From Triticum aestivum (taxonomy: Eukaryota; Streptophyta; Magnoliopsida; Poales; Poaceae): a DNA stretch of 64,000 nt. Below are positions 43,471 to 53,663 of this stretch, piece after piece. Under the pieces are notes generated by a model, which was given only the letters and a program-made list of their open reading frames with translations, was not told the DNA's origin and ran no database searches. Made by a program: the position numbers and the translations under genes. Location: assembly GCF_018294505.1 (NCBI RefSeq), contig NC_057804.1, positions 249,101,099 through 249,165,098 of the forward strand, given 5' to 3'. Each line of letters starts with the position of its first letter. The stretch's first letter is position 1.

Positions 43471-44239
43471 CGTTCACAAGTTACGGCACCGGTTTCACGT
43501 ACTAGTAGTACTAGTCAATGTGTACGTGCAATGCATGTTAATTCGGAAGTATATTAAGTGCATGCTAATAATAAGTACGATATTATTTGCGTGTTATATT
43601 GTGATTAGCACTATTTTTGGCATGAAATTAACCGCATGTTAAACGTGTTGAGTGCTCGACATTGAAGCAGTCTAGGTCGTCGAATTCACATGATTTGATG
43701 TCCGAGATTAATGGATCTGCCCCTTTGGTATGGATGGTATAGATATAGATTATACATGTAACAAGTTTAAGAACAAAAGTGATCGTGACAGACAAGTTAT
43801 CTAGTACTGTATATTTATCTACTACTCTGTAAAAATTAAATGTGTTGATAAATAGATGTATCTCTTAGTGCTTGAACAAGGGGACTGGTCGTGCCCTACA
43901 AGTATTTGGAATTCACTTCCCTAAGAAAATATTTGGAATTGACGTGGTATTTAATATGAAATGCTTGCGATTAGAAGGAATACATGTGGCTTCATGACGT
44001 TTTATATTTAACTTGATACGGCTCTAGCAGAACATTCAATCGATCAAACCATAGATTTCACTCAGTATGAATCCTACTTTATATTTATACGACGATCGAT
44101 CTAAAATAAACGGAAATGATAAACATTTGGATTTTAAGCATGGCAATCCGAACATATTTCATGGCTAATTTAGATTACGCAGCGGCGACGGAGGTGTCTT
44201 GCGATGGGAAGCGGCTCCTCCGTCATGCTCTGTGTGTCG
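43471..44239. other. Spacer, nothing recognised
   Basis: AT-rich; a 65-codon plus-strand frame at 43445-43642 is hydrophobic but has no supporting feature. Confidence 0.4.
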
Positions 44240-44790
44240 TCGGGCCACTGACCGACAGCGACGGCGACGGCGGCGTCTTGCGCCATTGTAGGCGTACTCC
44301 TAGACGTTGGCTCTAGCTTCAAGGAAGGCCAGAATGTTCTGGACCTTGGTCTCTAGGAGCGAGTCAACTGGTGGGAGGAGGAGACATGCATTGGTTCAAG
44401 GAAGCCGTTGACGGCGGCCATCCATGCCGCTGAGGTGGGCACTAGCACCTGCACGGGGACAGGCGCTGGCAACAGCGCGACGAAGTCATTCATGTGCAAG
44501 GGCACCAGCACAGGCACACGTGTCAGTGCACGCGCAGGCGCATGCACTGGCAGGTGCACGGGAGCGTGAAAGTCGGCGGGGACCTTGTGGAACCCCGTGG
44601 CATCAAGCTCGGTGACAATGTGCAGCTCCCAGCCCATCAACGCCACGGGGATGGGCGTTGTCGCAATCGGGGTGATGGGAGCGGGGACAGACGCAGCATC
44701 TTCCCACAAAGCTAGTTCAAGCTCGTCCCGAAGCACGGTGTCCTCCTCAGGAAACTGGAAGACTAAGGGCAGACCATTGTGATGCGACAT
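44240..44790 (-). pseudogene. Hypothetical ORF with proline/valine repeats
   Basis: The ATG at 44790 opens a 145-codon minus-strand frame: an acidic start (FPEEDTVLRDELELALWED), a middle rich in alternating P/V/A (VHLPVHAPARALTRVPVLVP) and an end MAAVNGFLEPMHVSSSHQL. It stops at TAG 44353. A one-base shift continues the sense into TKVQNILAFLEARANV, then another TAG and an arginine run to about 44240. Codon use is GC-rich, unlike the AT-rich neighbourhood, so this was probably coding. I recognise no family. The ORF just upstream on the same strand may belong with it. Confidence 0.4.
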
Positions 44791-44799
44791 GGTGTACAA

Positions 44800-45144
44800 T
44801 TAGGTCAGGCTAGTTGGAGGCAGACGATAGGAGAATCCGAGAGGAAGATAGAAGATTGTAGCAATACTGTGTAGTGCAGGGGTGATTTTAAATTGCAGCG
44901 TCGGCGCCATTAAAAGTGGGGGCAGTTGAGATGAAGGTAGGAGACAGAGCCTGGTCAAAGGGGTCGCCTCCCAATGAGCCTGCACAGCGGCCTGCTCGCA
45001 CGCCTCTCGGTCAGCCGGTGTAGCGATCTGCTCGCACGCATCCCGTCGACTAACACGCTTGCTTGGACGGCACCTGCTGATGAGAAGCTTGACTCGTGGC
45101 GGCACGTAAACACCCACGGTTTGAATAGTGAAAGTGTTCGCCAT
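44800..45144 (-). CDS. Hypothetical 114-residue ORF
   Basis: It begins MANTFTIQTVGVYVPPRVKL, followed by a basic stretch (RCRPSKRVSRRD) and alanine/glutamate-rich sequence. The last 45 residues look like non-coding sequence read through. The stop is 10 bases before the next ORF on the same strand. No signal peptide or known domain. It could be a first exon of the gene that includes 44240-44790, though no good donor was seen. Upstream lies duplicated segment copy B. Confidence 0.35.
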   Translation of the reverse strand: MANTFTIQTVGVYVPPRVKLLISRCRPSKRVSRRDACEQIATPADREACEQAAVQAHWEATPLTRLCLLPSSQLPPLLMAPTLQFKITPALHSIATIFYLPLGFSYRLPPTSLT

Positions 45145-45655
45145 AATGTGGCGGGTCTTTGTTCCAAAATACCTTGGCTCCTCATTTGTGCGACTTCTCG
45201 TAAGCAGGTTGTCTCAAATTGAACAAAAAAATACGACTATCACGAGACCATGTTCCGTTTCATGAATTTCCGGTCACTTTTGGATTTTCTGAAATTTAAA
45301 TCTAGAATTCCAAACAATATCATAACCTGCATCGTGCAATAAATTTTCAAGCGATTCATCTTTATAGTTGTAGATGTTAATATTTCTTAAGAAAGGATTT
45401 GGTCAAACATTTTGCTTAGTTAGACTTCAGACAAGGGATAATCCCTCCGTACCAGTGAATTGCATGAACAAATGGGGCTCAATTATGTGCTCATCCTGGT
45501 GTAGTACTCCTATTAGTACTACTAGGCAATGGAGTTGACGGGTGACCTTGGGTACCGCGGAACGAGGAATTGAACCTTGCTCGGCACGGTAGGTAACATT
45601 GTCTAGTTACTAAAGCATCCCTCCATTGTTCATCGGTAGTCATTATGGACCGAGG
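45145..45655. other. Spacer, nothing recognised
   Basis: No supported gene or repeat. It separates the hypothetical ORF's start from duplicated segment copy B. Confidence 0.4.
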
Positions 45656-46113
45656 ATATGAGGGAAATTTCCTAGGGCTGGAATTCTGGCCGCCAGATAT
45701 TTCGATTTAAGATGCGGAGGCTCGACTAGTTGGGGTTGGCTAATGTGCGTACTATGCACGCCACCAGAAGGACACGAGCCCCGGTATTGTTTTTTGAAGG
45801 ATCAAGATGAGCCTAGGTTTGGCAGGTACGTCGTTGGGTGCTACTCCTACCATTCAAGAATATGAAATGAATCTTTTAAATTGCCGAATGAATCTATATT
45901 TATTACAATGCCCATATTTTCCTTGCAAATAGTAGTGTCAACGTGGAATTGATTTATGACGAGTTCTTGAATTAGAGTGAGTTTGTGATATAGTGATCTC
46001 AACGTGGATTTCACATTTCATGGTATCCCTAGTAAGTTTTTCATGGCAAATTAAAATTTAAAAGATGAACGGTATGGTGGTGAGAAAACTTTGTATGTAT
46101 CAAGCATATGATG

Positions 46114-46136
46114 ACACACACACACACACACACACA
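46114..46136. repeat. (CA)n microsatellite
   Basis: About 11 CA units, absent from the aligned position in copy A. Confidence 0.9.
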
Positions 46137-46213
46137 TGAATACAACAACAATCTAGTAAGTATAGTGCATCTATTTTTCCAAACCATGAATTTATGACAC
46201 GAATTTAAATATA

Positions 46214-46373
46214 CTCCCTCTGTTCCTAAATATTTATCTTTTAGAGATTTCAACAAGTGACTACATACGGAGCAAATTGAGTGAATCTACACTTTAAAAT
46301 ATGTCTATACACATCCATATGTGGCAGTCCAATTCAAATCTCTAAAAAGACTAATATTTAGAAACAAAGGGAG
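46214..46373. mobile_element. Stowaway MITE, Thalos-like
   Basis: 160 bp with inverted ends CTCCCTCTGTTCCTAAATAT and ATATTTAGAAACAAAGGGAG, flanked by TA at 46212-46213 and 46374-46375. The size and internal AGAGATTTCAACAAGTGACT...GAATTCAAATCTCT-like inverted sequence fit the Thalos family. Copy A has no element at the aligned site near 41775, so it inserted after the duplication (or was lost from A). Confidence 0.9.
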
Positions 46374-46629
46374 TAAAATGTAAGACATGCATGGTCTGCA
46401 ATTCAATATTTAAGATGAACAGGAAACTGAAACATGAATATTAAGTCTAGTACTACATACATGCAAATGTTGTGTTTAGGTGGATCTATGTAGATTGTCA
46501 GGGGTTAATCCCTCAACCTTAGATAAAATTGTGAAGCTTTATTTAGGATTGTTTAGATTATATTTTTTGAACATTATATTTGTCCCCACCCTTCCAAAGA
46601 CCGATTGGTTGTGCACCCCCCCTCCCCGA

Positions 46630-47560
46630 GAGAATATCATGTGCCTCCACACCTTAGATGTTATATGCTGATACGAGTCGCTTGGATCTTGTAGATACAA
46701 GATATAGCAGCTCACATGATGTCTTAATTTTTTTACAGGAAACCTTAATGAGTTTGAGAATTGCACACAATTTATAAAAAAACTACTCAGATGCCCTTGG
46801 ATCCCATATCCAACGACCTGAAGCTCGTATCACTGTAGCATCTAAGATGAAGGAGGACCTTATATTCTCCTATTTGTTATAATATCATGTGCTACCACAC
46901 CTTAGATGCTTTGGTCATACAAGCAATTTGGAGCCATTGGATCTGTGATCCAACAACTCCTTGGTGGTTCGAATGTTTTTTTGCAGAACCCCCCCCCCCC
47001 CAAAAAAAAGAGTTTGGCCACTGCTTACAAGCACAAAGACTGCTTAGATGCCATTGGATCTCAGATCGAACGACCTCGAAGCTTGTATCAGCATAGCATC
47101 CAAGCTGCAAGAACACCTGATGTTTTCTCACACGGGAGAATATGAGGTGCTCCTGCACCGTAGATTGTATGGTGATGCGAGTTCCCGGAGATCTAACGGC
47201 TCATAGTAGGTGGTTTGAATGTTCTTGCAATATATGCCTAAGAGAGATTGGGAATTGCATAGAAAGTACAAGTACTACACATGTGGCATCTGATCACAGA
47301 TCATACGACCTAGATGCTTGTATCACCGTAGCAGCTAATTAAGCTACGGGGAGCACCTAATGTGAGAAACTGGGAGCCGTTGGATCCAAGATGCAACGAC
47401 ACACACGAGGCCTGCATGTTTTATTTCCAAAAAAAAACCTTGGAGAGTTTGGAAATTGCGCATAATTACTAAGACTAATCCAAGCCATTGGATCTCAGTT
47501 CGAGCGACATAAAAACACATATCACCATAGCATCTAAGCTGCGGGGTGGATGTGATATTC
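46630..47560. repeat. ~200-260-bp degenerate tandem repeat
   Basis: The phrase GCC[AC]TTGGATC[TC]CA followed by GATCGAACGACC-like sequence and TATCACCATAGCATCTAAGCTG occurs near 46792, 47050, 47287 and 47487. A second phrase, ATCATGTGCTACCACACCTTAGATG, occurs near 46637, 46887 and 47138. C(n)A(n) runs lie near 46987-47008. CCATTGGATCTCAGATCGAACG is close to palindromic. Confidence 0.65.
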
Positions 47561-47990
47561 TATGCTGCTATCATTTTTGTTCCTAAACTTGCAAAATAAG
47601 TGTAACTCGTGTTATTACTTGTCTAACCGCGCAAAGTTTTTGTGCAAAACAACCATCCTACACTGAAATATCAGAACAATACATGGGGGTCCCACTTGTC
47701 ATTGATCAAATTTGGACCTAAAACTAACAAATCTGAAAGACGAGATTCAAAATAACAACCTGGAATACAAAGCGTAAGTTGATAGCCTGAAACAACAATG
47801 GTTGTTGGCTTTGTCCCATAATAACTTGGTTTTATATAGTATTACGTTGAGTGGAGTAGAGGGAGTGGCTCGTCGACACGTGCTTGACCATTGACTCACT
47901 TACTGGTGGGTCCCATGTCTGTGATCTCTCTCTCCTCTCCAGCGTCTCCTTTAGATGCACGAGCACACATGAAGAGCGATGCGAGCTTGC

Positions 47991-49080
47991 CATGATGTTA
48001 TTATAAGTAAAAAAAAGCTTGGAAAATAGAGGAATAGTCTAGAATAATAGACGTTGTGGCTGTCGAGATGGAGCTAACCACACCTATCCTCCAGGCCACG
48101 TTAGCATGATGAAGTTGTGTGGCTAGTGGAGTGTTTTTGATCGACTGGCTAGGTCCCGAGGTCGAACCACAGGTAGTACGTCCGATACAGTATATTATTA
48201 CACACATATTTTATCTCTGTGCCGAGACGTGGCACACCCTACCATGCGGTTTCGGGATCGACCCGAGTGGTGCACGCATATTTTCTTCCTTGCCAAGACG
48301 TGGGACACCCTACCGCGCATTTTCTGGGTCCTCCTCGGTCGTAGAGCCGAAGCAAGTAAATGAGTCGTCAAATCACGAAAGACCACCTTTCCATCCGAGT
48401 ACATCAGTGAAGCAGGATGGCTAGCTAGTTGGGCTCGTGCAACCGATTAGCTAGGCCACCACCATATTTGTTTTTTCACCCCTTTTTATATCCTTGACGG
48501 CAGGTAAATTTAAATATCCACCGCGATGTTGCTCTGGTCTTTGGGTGTGGCAGGCGCGGCAGGATTTTTATTTTTTGATCGACGGGAGCTCAAGGCCATC
48601 ACCTGTCCAAGCCCCCCTTGATCTCTCCGATATCCCTCATTAAGCAAGTCCAGGTAATATCTTTTCTTGACAAACTTTTTCTCGATCTTGATCGCGTTTT
48701 TTCATCTAGCACGTAGTACTAGTACTAGTAGTACAACTTTCTGGGTGATCTTGCATGTTATTTTTGTGTGCCAAATGGCGGTTCTAAATTCCTCTTTTGA
48801 CCAAAACATGCGAGAGGTTGACACTGATTCCTTATAGATTACTTGCAACTACTTTATGAACATCAATGCTACCTTTAAAGAGAGTATATTAGCCTCAGTA
48901 ACTTGTGTTATGGATATTGCAAGTAATCCCTCCACTCTCATGCCTTTGAAGACATTTCTAGTGTCTTTGTTCACTCATTTATGTGCGTATATGTAGTCCT
49001 ACATGCAGTAAAATATCAAAAATCATCTTATATTTCTGAATGGAGGTAGTAATAAAATATTTGGTTTCTGTTTGAATTAG
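47991..49080. other. Spacer with a ~70-bp duplication and possible 5' leader
   Basis: GCCGAGACGTGGCACACCCTACC (48219) is repeated as GCCAAGACGTGGGACACCCTACC (48290). A TTTTTATATCC TATA-like box near 48483 is followed by C-rich sequence and AAGTCCAG with a GTAATATC donor at 48654, so a non-coding first exon for the ORF at 49081 is conceivable. An imperfect palindrome, AGTACTAGTACTAGTAGTAC, lies near 48716. Confidence 0.4.
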
Positions 49081-49462
49081 AACAAGGTCCGCGGTGGAGA
49101 TGAAGTTCTCATGCCGTGTGAACTGGAAGACCCGAGGATGAGTTCTACTACTAAACTATCTAGCTTTTGTGTCCTTGTCGCCACGTGTCCTGAACTAGTG
49201 TTTTCCAGTAGTATTGTTGTCAGGAATGTTCTCAAGGGTGTACTTGACCACAACAATTTCCTAGTTATGCCTTCGATTACGAAGGGTGTGGTCCTTGTAA
49301 AGCTTCCCAACAAATCTAATGCAGACTGTCTTCATCGTCATGTTTATGAGTGGAAAGACCACTCTGTTAGGTTCTCCAAGGTTGACGAGATGGTGTTGGT
49401 GCTGGTAGACATCTCTCATGAAGTCCATGGCCTAGTCATTTATGCGGGTCACGTCCCGTAGG
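49081..49462 (+). CDS. Hypothetical exon-like ORF of 126 codons
   Basis: Open from just after a T-rich TTGAATTAG acceptor at 49080 to TAG near 49461, with the first ATG at 49111. The frame reads NKVRGGDEVLMPCELEDP, then a hydrophobic middle (FSSSIVVRNVLKGVLDHNN), KLPNKSNADCLHRHVYEW, and ends GLVIYAGHVP. Codon use looks coding. I recognise no domain. The upstream frame is closed by stops, which supports an exon start. It lies next to a truncated Gypsy element and may be a captured or stranded host gene exon. Confidence 0.35.
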
Positions 49463-49921
49463 TTGTTGGCAACAAATAGTCTGCAAAGTGTAATTAGTGC
49501 AACTTTGCTTGTCTATAGTAAGATCGAAAATAATTAATCTCTCGCAAGTTCGAGTTTAAAGTCCGTCAGAAATATTCCGGCTCACAATGATGCTTCCGGT
49601 TTATACTCCGATTTAAGGAAAATCCCATCTCCCACACAGCGCTGAAGCCCTTAGTATCTGGTTTAAATCTAGTTTCAGAGGAAACTATCTCTTGCAAAGC
49701 TCTGACGCTCTCAATATCCGGTTCAAAATCCCAGTTCAAGAAGAATTTATCTCTTGCAAAAAGTTAAAGGTTGCCGAGGAGGACCTGCTGCCAATATGCG
49801 CGGTTCAAACATGGGTATCCTGCCTTATTGGCTTATCATATTATTGGTCATGTCGGGGCTTTTGTTCATAAAGCAGAGTTCTTTTTACCCATTGATCCGG
49901 CTTATAAAGCCATATATATAA

Positions 49922-50062
49922 AAAAATCACTTGGGGGCTTGGTCGTATTCGAACCATAGCTACACCTCTTAATCGGCGTAAGGCCACCAGGGAAATCACT
50001 TGGGGGCTTGGTCGTATTAGAACCATAGCTACATCTCTTGATCGGTGTAAGGCCAAAATAAA
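49922..50062 (+). repeat. ~70-bp tandem duplication
   Basis: AAATCACTTGGGGGCTTGGTCGTATT... is present twice in direct tandem with about 8 differences. Each unit carries TTGGGGGCT. Confidence 0.85.
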
Positions 50063-51224
50063 ATTACTTAGGGGCCAAAGAGAGTGTTGCAAAAGCACAA
50101 CTCAAACATAGGCACCCCTTGAGCACAACTCAAAATGTTGCTTGGGGATTCCTTGCTATCGCAATGAACAAAGAATCTACACTTGCAATAGGCTATCAAG
50201 CCATAGCTTGGAAGCCTGGTGTATACACCTAAAACCCCGGGTTAACCTGCCTTCATTAAGTAGGTCACTCTGTCCAGGTAAACCTGGTATGACCCGCCAA
50301 CTTGACAAGTCAATCTGATAAGACCCTTAACTTGTCAATGATAAACCAACGATTGGTTAAGGATTGAGGGCCATCTTAAAAGGCTTTGTAAAATGGTTTA
50401 ACTCAGGGGCCTGGCAGCCCATGAAAAGCCTCGAGTTTTGGCCTGGCAGCCCTTGAAAAGCTTCGACTACAAGTTTTTTCGTTTGTCTTTAGTCGTCAAA
50501 GTTTTTTCTCCCTTGATAAAGGTTTTGAGTTAAATCGGCGTCCAAATGACCCGTCCTGACCATGAGTCACTAATATAAACCGGTGTTAATCAAACCGGCT
50601 TGGTGTTAACTATAAGTCGCCAGGGTGATTATCCGGTGTTTATCATAACCCGGCATGACTTACTATATACTAGTATAGCATGGTGTGAGATATTAACACT
50701 CAAGGTTTGGGTTATCACCCTTACTACAAAAGTTGGTAAACCAACAATGTGATTCAATGCCACAGGTATGATATATTTCATATTTGATTATTCTTAAGTG
50801 CAGCCTTGGTTATAAACCCGGGTTATATGTTGGGCATTATGACCCGTCCGGCGGTAAACCGCTAGGACACTTTAAACTTGTTGTATGCAGAAACAGGTTG
50901 AATAAAGCATAATTATAAATCACCGGCGTTTAGTAACCCGGCCTGGCTTTAAGACGATAAGTCGCCAGTATATGATGAGAAATTATCCGGTGTTTGTTGA
51001 CCCGGCTTGGTTTTGGACTATAAGTCACCAGTATATATTTGGATTACGCCATTGGACTCATGCGCTTATAAATCATTGGGTATATTATTCAAGTCTTTAA
51101 TAGCCAACATGGCTGGATTTTTATTATGGTTATCAATAACCAGTATTATGATTAAGGTTTTCAAAGTTGCTTTAGCGCAATGGCTATCATATTATCAATG
51201 AATATGATTTATTCTACAATGGAG

Positions 51225-51725
51225 GGAGTAGTCCCGAGTCGCTGCAGGTTACGGCCCGGCACTTGGGGGCTACATTATTCAAAGTTGAGATTATATCAAA
51301 TATGCAAGTCTCATGTCGCTGCAAGCATGCACCATGACACTTGGGGGCTAATGTAAAGTCATTTTTTGCTCATCTTATTGAAGACCCGACTCATCACATT
51401 ATTATGAGCTACCAATTGGGGGCTACCAATTTCTCATGTCAACAATTAAAGGTACACAAGACTTAATCCATTATATTGAAGGGTCCACTCCTTAGTTGGT
51501 AAAACACAAAGCTCTTAACCTTGTGGGTGTGGGTTCAAGCCCCATCATGGGGGTTACATCATATGATGTTCTTTTCAAAGAAGTATATATAAAGTCCCAG
51601 CTCAATATTATCTTACTGAGCCGGCCCTTGGGGGCTACACTGGTTCAAGTTTTTATGAGTATAAAGCAATTACAAGTCCCAGGTTGCTGCAAGCATGACA
51701 ACCCGGCACTTTGGGGCTACATATA
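51225..51725 (+). repeat. ~78-bp repeat array of polypurine-tract-like units
   Basis: Units read GTCCC..GTCGCTGCAAGCAT, then CCGGCAC, TTGGGGGCTA. TTGGGGGCT starts at 51263, 51341, 51416 and 51628, with a variant at 51711; the same word is the true polypurine tract at 52263 and also occurs at 49931 and 50000. The unit at 51341 continues AATGT exactly like the real tract/LTR junction. Confidence 0.8.
51481..51553 (+). tRNA. tRNA-Lys(CUU)-like sequence, probably a pseudogene
   Basis: 73 nt aligning to plant tRNA-Lys(CUU): D-loop AGTTGGTA at 51494, anticodon arm with GCTCTTAACCTTG (anticodon CTT), and the intact B-box GGTTCAAGCCC. The acceptor stem arms (GGGTCCA and CATGGGG) no longer pair and the A-box has diverged, so it is unlikely to give a mature tRNA. 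It lies inside the untranslated region of the Gypsy element, between two units of the polypurine-like array, in the element's orientation. Confidence 0.8.
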
Positions 51726-52257
51726 TGGAGTATTCAGTTTTTACTAGTGACTGAGATGAACAAAATGGATTTCTTCGAAGTGACAGTAATTATTTGGAAA
51801 CAAGTCTCAAATCATCACTATGTTCTGTTCAAGACTTGGAGGCTAGAGGTAATATGGATATAAGGGAGAAATATCTTCCAATTTTCAGTTTTGAGCAAAC
51901 CAGATTGACCCGACATCACCAATCATTATGACCTGGCGTCTGCAACAATCATGAACCGGCGTTGGAGACAATCATGACCCGGAATATCAGTTTTTATAAC
52001 CCGGTAATTTTGGAAATCATAAACTGTCAGAGCATTGAAGGCCGAGTCAAATGGATTCTTTGTTTACAATATTTTTTATACAAGAAAATTGATTATGAAG
52101 CTGGTCTACTGACCTAGATTTTTTAGAAGGAGGAAATGACAAAGATTTAAGGATGATCAGGTGCCGGTTTAAAAGAATTTTTAACCCTGAGTACAACTTG
52201 TCAAAGTTGTTTTCTTGTGTTTGTTTACAAGATCAGTTTAACATGGAAAAATCCAAA

Positions 52258-52273
52258 TTAAATTGGGGGCTAA
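52258..52273 (+). promoter_or_regulatory. Polypurine tract
   Basis: TTAAATTGGGGGCTAA directly precedes TGTCGGGG, the LTR start. Confidence 0.8.
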
Positions 52274-52920
52274 TGTCGGGGATATACCCCACAGTATGAA
52301 CCAGCCGGAAATATGACCTGGCCGGGCCTGGCGGTTTACTTGAGACTGGGTTGACATTTGGTGATTCACTGGTGACCTGCTCTGACCAGATGGTTTACAA
52401 GCAACATACCTGAACATTATGACTCACTAGTAACCCGACGGGTGGGACAGACGGATGACAAGGCCCAAGGTCCAGAAGGCCGATTTATGTTAATGGCCGG
52501 CCGGTTTATGAGGAAAGCACAAGGAATATTCTCCTACAAAGGAAGCAAGACTAGGACTCCACTTGTAATAGAGTAATCCTAATCCTACTAGGTCTAGTCA
52601 TGTAACCCGCCCCTTCAACATATATAAGAAGGGGCAGGGCTCCCCAAAGAGGGACAAGCAAGAAGAAACAATCTCTAGGGCTAGACATAACTAGGAGAGC
52701 CGGTTTACGGCGACTCCATGAGGATCATAATGAGACCTAGCCACAAACAACATGTAGGGTTATTACCGGATGATGTTTCCCGAGGCCCGAAGCTGTCTAA
52801 ACCCTTGTCTTGTGTTGCTTCTCTCTATTCCGCCCAACCCCTCTCAAGCTACCACATAGATGCGTTGGCCTCGCGACTAAGTCCTCACACTAGGACATCT
52901 GCCGTGACAATTCCACGACA
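52274..52920 (+). mobile_element. 3' LTR of the second Gypsy element
   Basis: 647 bp starting TGTCGGGGATATACCCC (a hairpin-forming start) and ending CCACGACA. TATATAAG lies at 52621-52628. At 52921 the sequence changes abruptly to the coding frame of an Athila-type accessory ORF; AATTG (52921-52925) would be the right target-site copy. The left copy is not in the window. Confidence 0.8.
52621..52628 (+). promoter_or_regulatory. TATA box of the Gypsy LTR
   Basis: TATATAAG followed by AAGGGGCAGGGC, about 300 bp before the LTR end. Confidence 0.6.
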
Positions 52921-53647
52921 AATTGGTAGTGGTAATATTGTTGGAAAAGGGGTTATTCAAGATTTATTTACTTATGTCGGTGCTTTGCCCTCTATGGGTG
53001 GTTCTATTCTTCATAGAACTAGTAGTCTAGCGGATGCTATCGCTATGCTTGTAGTTGAGCTTGAAAGACAATTTATGCATATGCATCCTTGCATACAAAG
53101 AATTTTCCTGGAATTTTCTAATATTGAGCATTCTTCTATTAAGGGTGATGCTACTATCTTTTTGGCTCATGAGTTTAGATTTATAATAAGAGAGGCCAAA
53201 GAAATCTTTGCGCACTATAGGGTGGACGCCGGTCGTCCTCCCATAGAGGCGATCCTCTTTGATCAAGAGGAAATTAGGCGTTTTTGATCCTTGGACTATG
53301 TTGCTTTTAATGAAAACCTTAGAAAAAATGTTCCGACCAATGTCCTAGTTGATAGAATTTCTGAACTTAATAATGATTTAACTCTTCAAAACAATGATCT
53401 AGGATACTCTCTTGAGTATAGGCTCACGAAGTTCTGCCAAAAGAATGCTTATAATGATGAATTAGTTGTGCAATATGAAGGGCCAAAGGAGGAACCCATA
53501 CATCCTGAGATTGATCTTGGGGACTTTTGTCCCATTAAATTTAGCCCTTTTGATTACATTTGCTTCCCTAAAAGAAAACTTGCTGCTGAACATAGAGAAT
53601 ATGAGATGAGTTTTCGTGATCTATCTTATTATTATGGCACTACTTAG
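52921..53647 (+). pseudogene. Accessory ORF of the third Athila-type family, 5' end missing
   Basis: Open from the insertion junction to TGA at 53285-53287, then in the same frame to TAG at 53645-53647, about 242 codons in all. The first part has GKGVIQDLFTYVGALP and a helical LERQFMHMHPCIQRIFLEF; the second has DLGDFCPIKFSPFDYICFP. I recognise the sequence only from Triticeae Athila-type elements; function unknown. The missing 5' end is due to the Gypsy insertion. The conserved block at 53664 follows the stop by 16 bases. Confidence 0.65.
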
Positions 53648-53663
53648 TTCTATCCTTGCTTTT

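Larger units (their letters stand above)
45660..47990. repeat. Duplicated ~2-kb segment, copy B
   Basis: Matches copy A (41530-43470) at both ends in the same order. Compared with A it has extra sequence near 45710-45950, a (CA)n tract, a Stowaway MITE and, in place of the pyrimidine-rich interior, a ~240-bp tandem repeat. Confidence 0.7.
49530..52273 (+). mobile_element. 3' internal part of a second Gypsy element, non-coding
   Basis: Left-truncated sequence ending in a polypurine tract and a 3' LTR. No coding frame of pol was recognised. It contains many CCGG-type phrases (AACCCGG, GACCCGGC), a ~70-bp tandem duplication (49922-49991 and 49992-50062), a ~78-bp repeat array ending in TTGGGGGCTA, and a tRNA-Lys-like sequence. 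This is probably the long 3' untranslated region of a Triticeae Gypsy element. Confidence 0.7.

Noticed and set aside
45540..45600. tRNA-like phrase GGAATTGAACCTTGCTCGG
   Set aside because: Only a loose B-box resemblance; no D-arm, anticodon arm or acceptor stem found.
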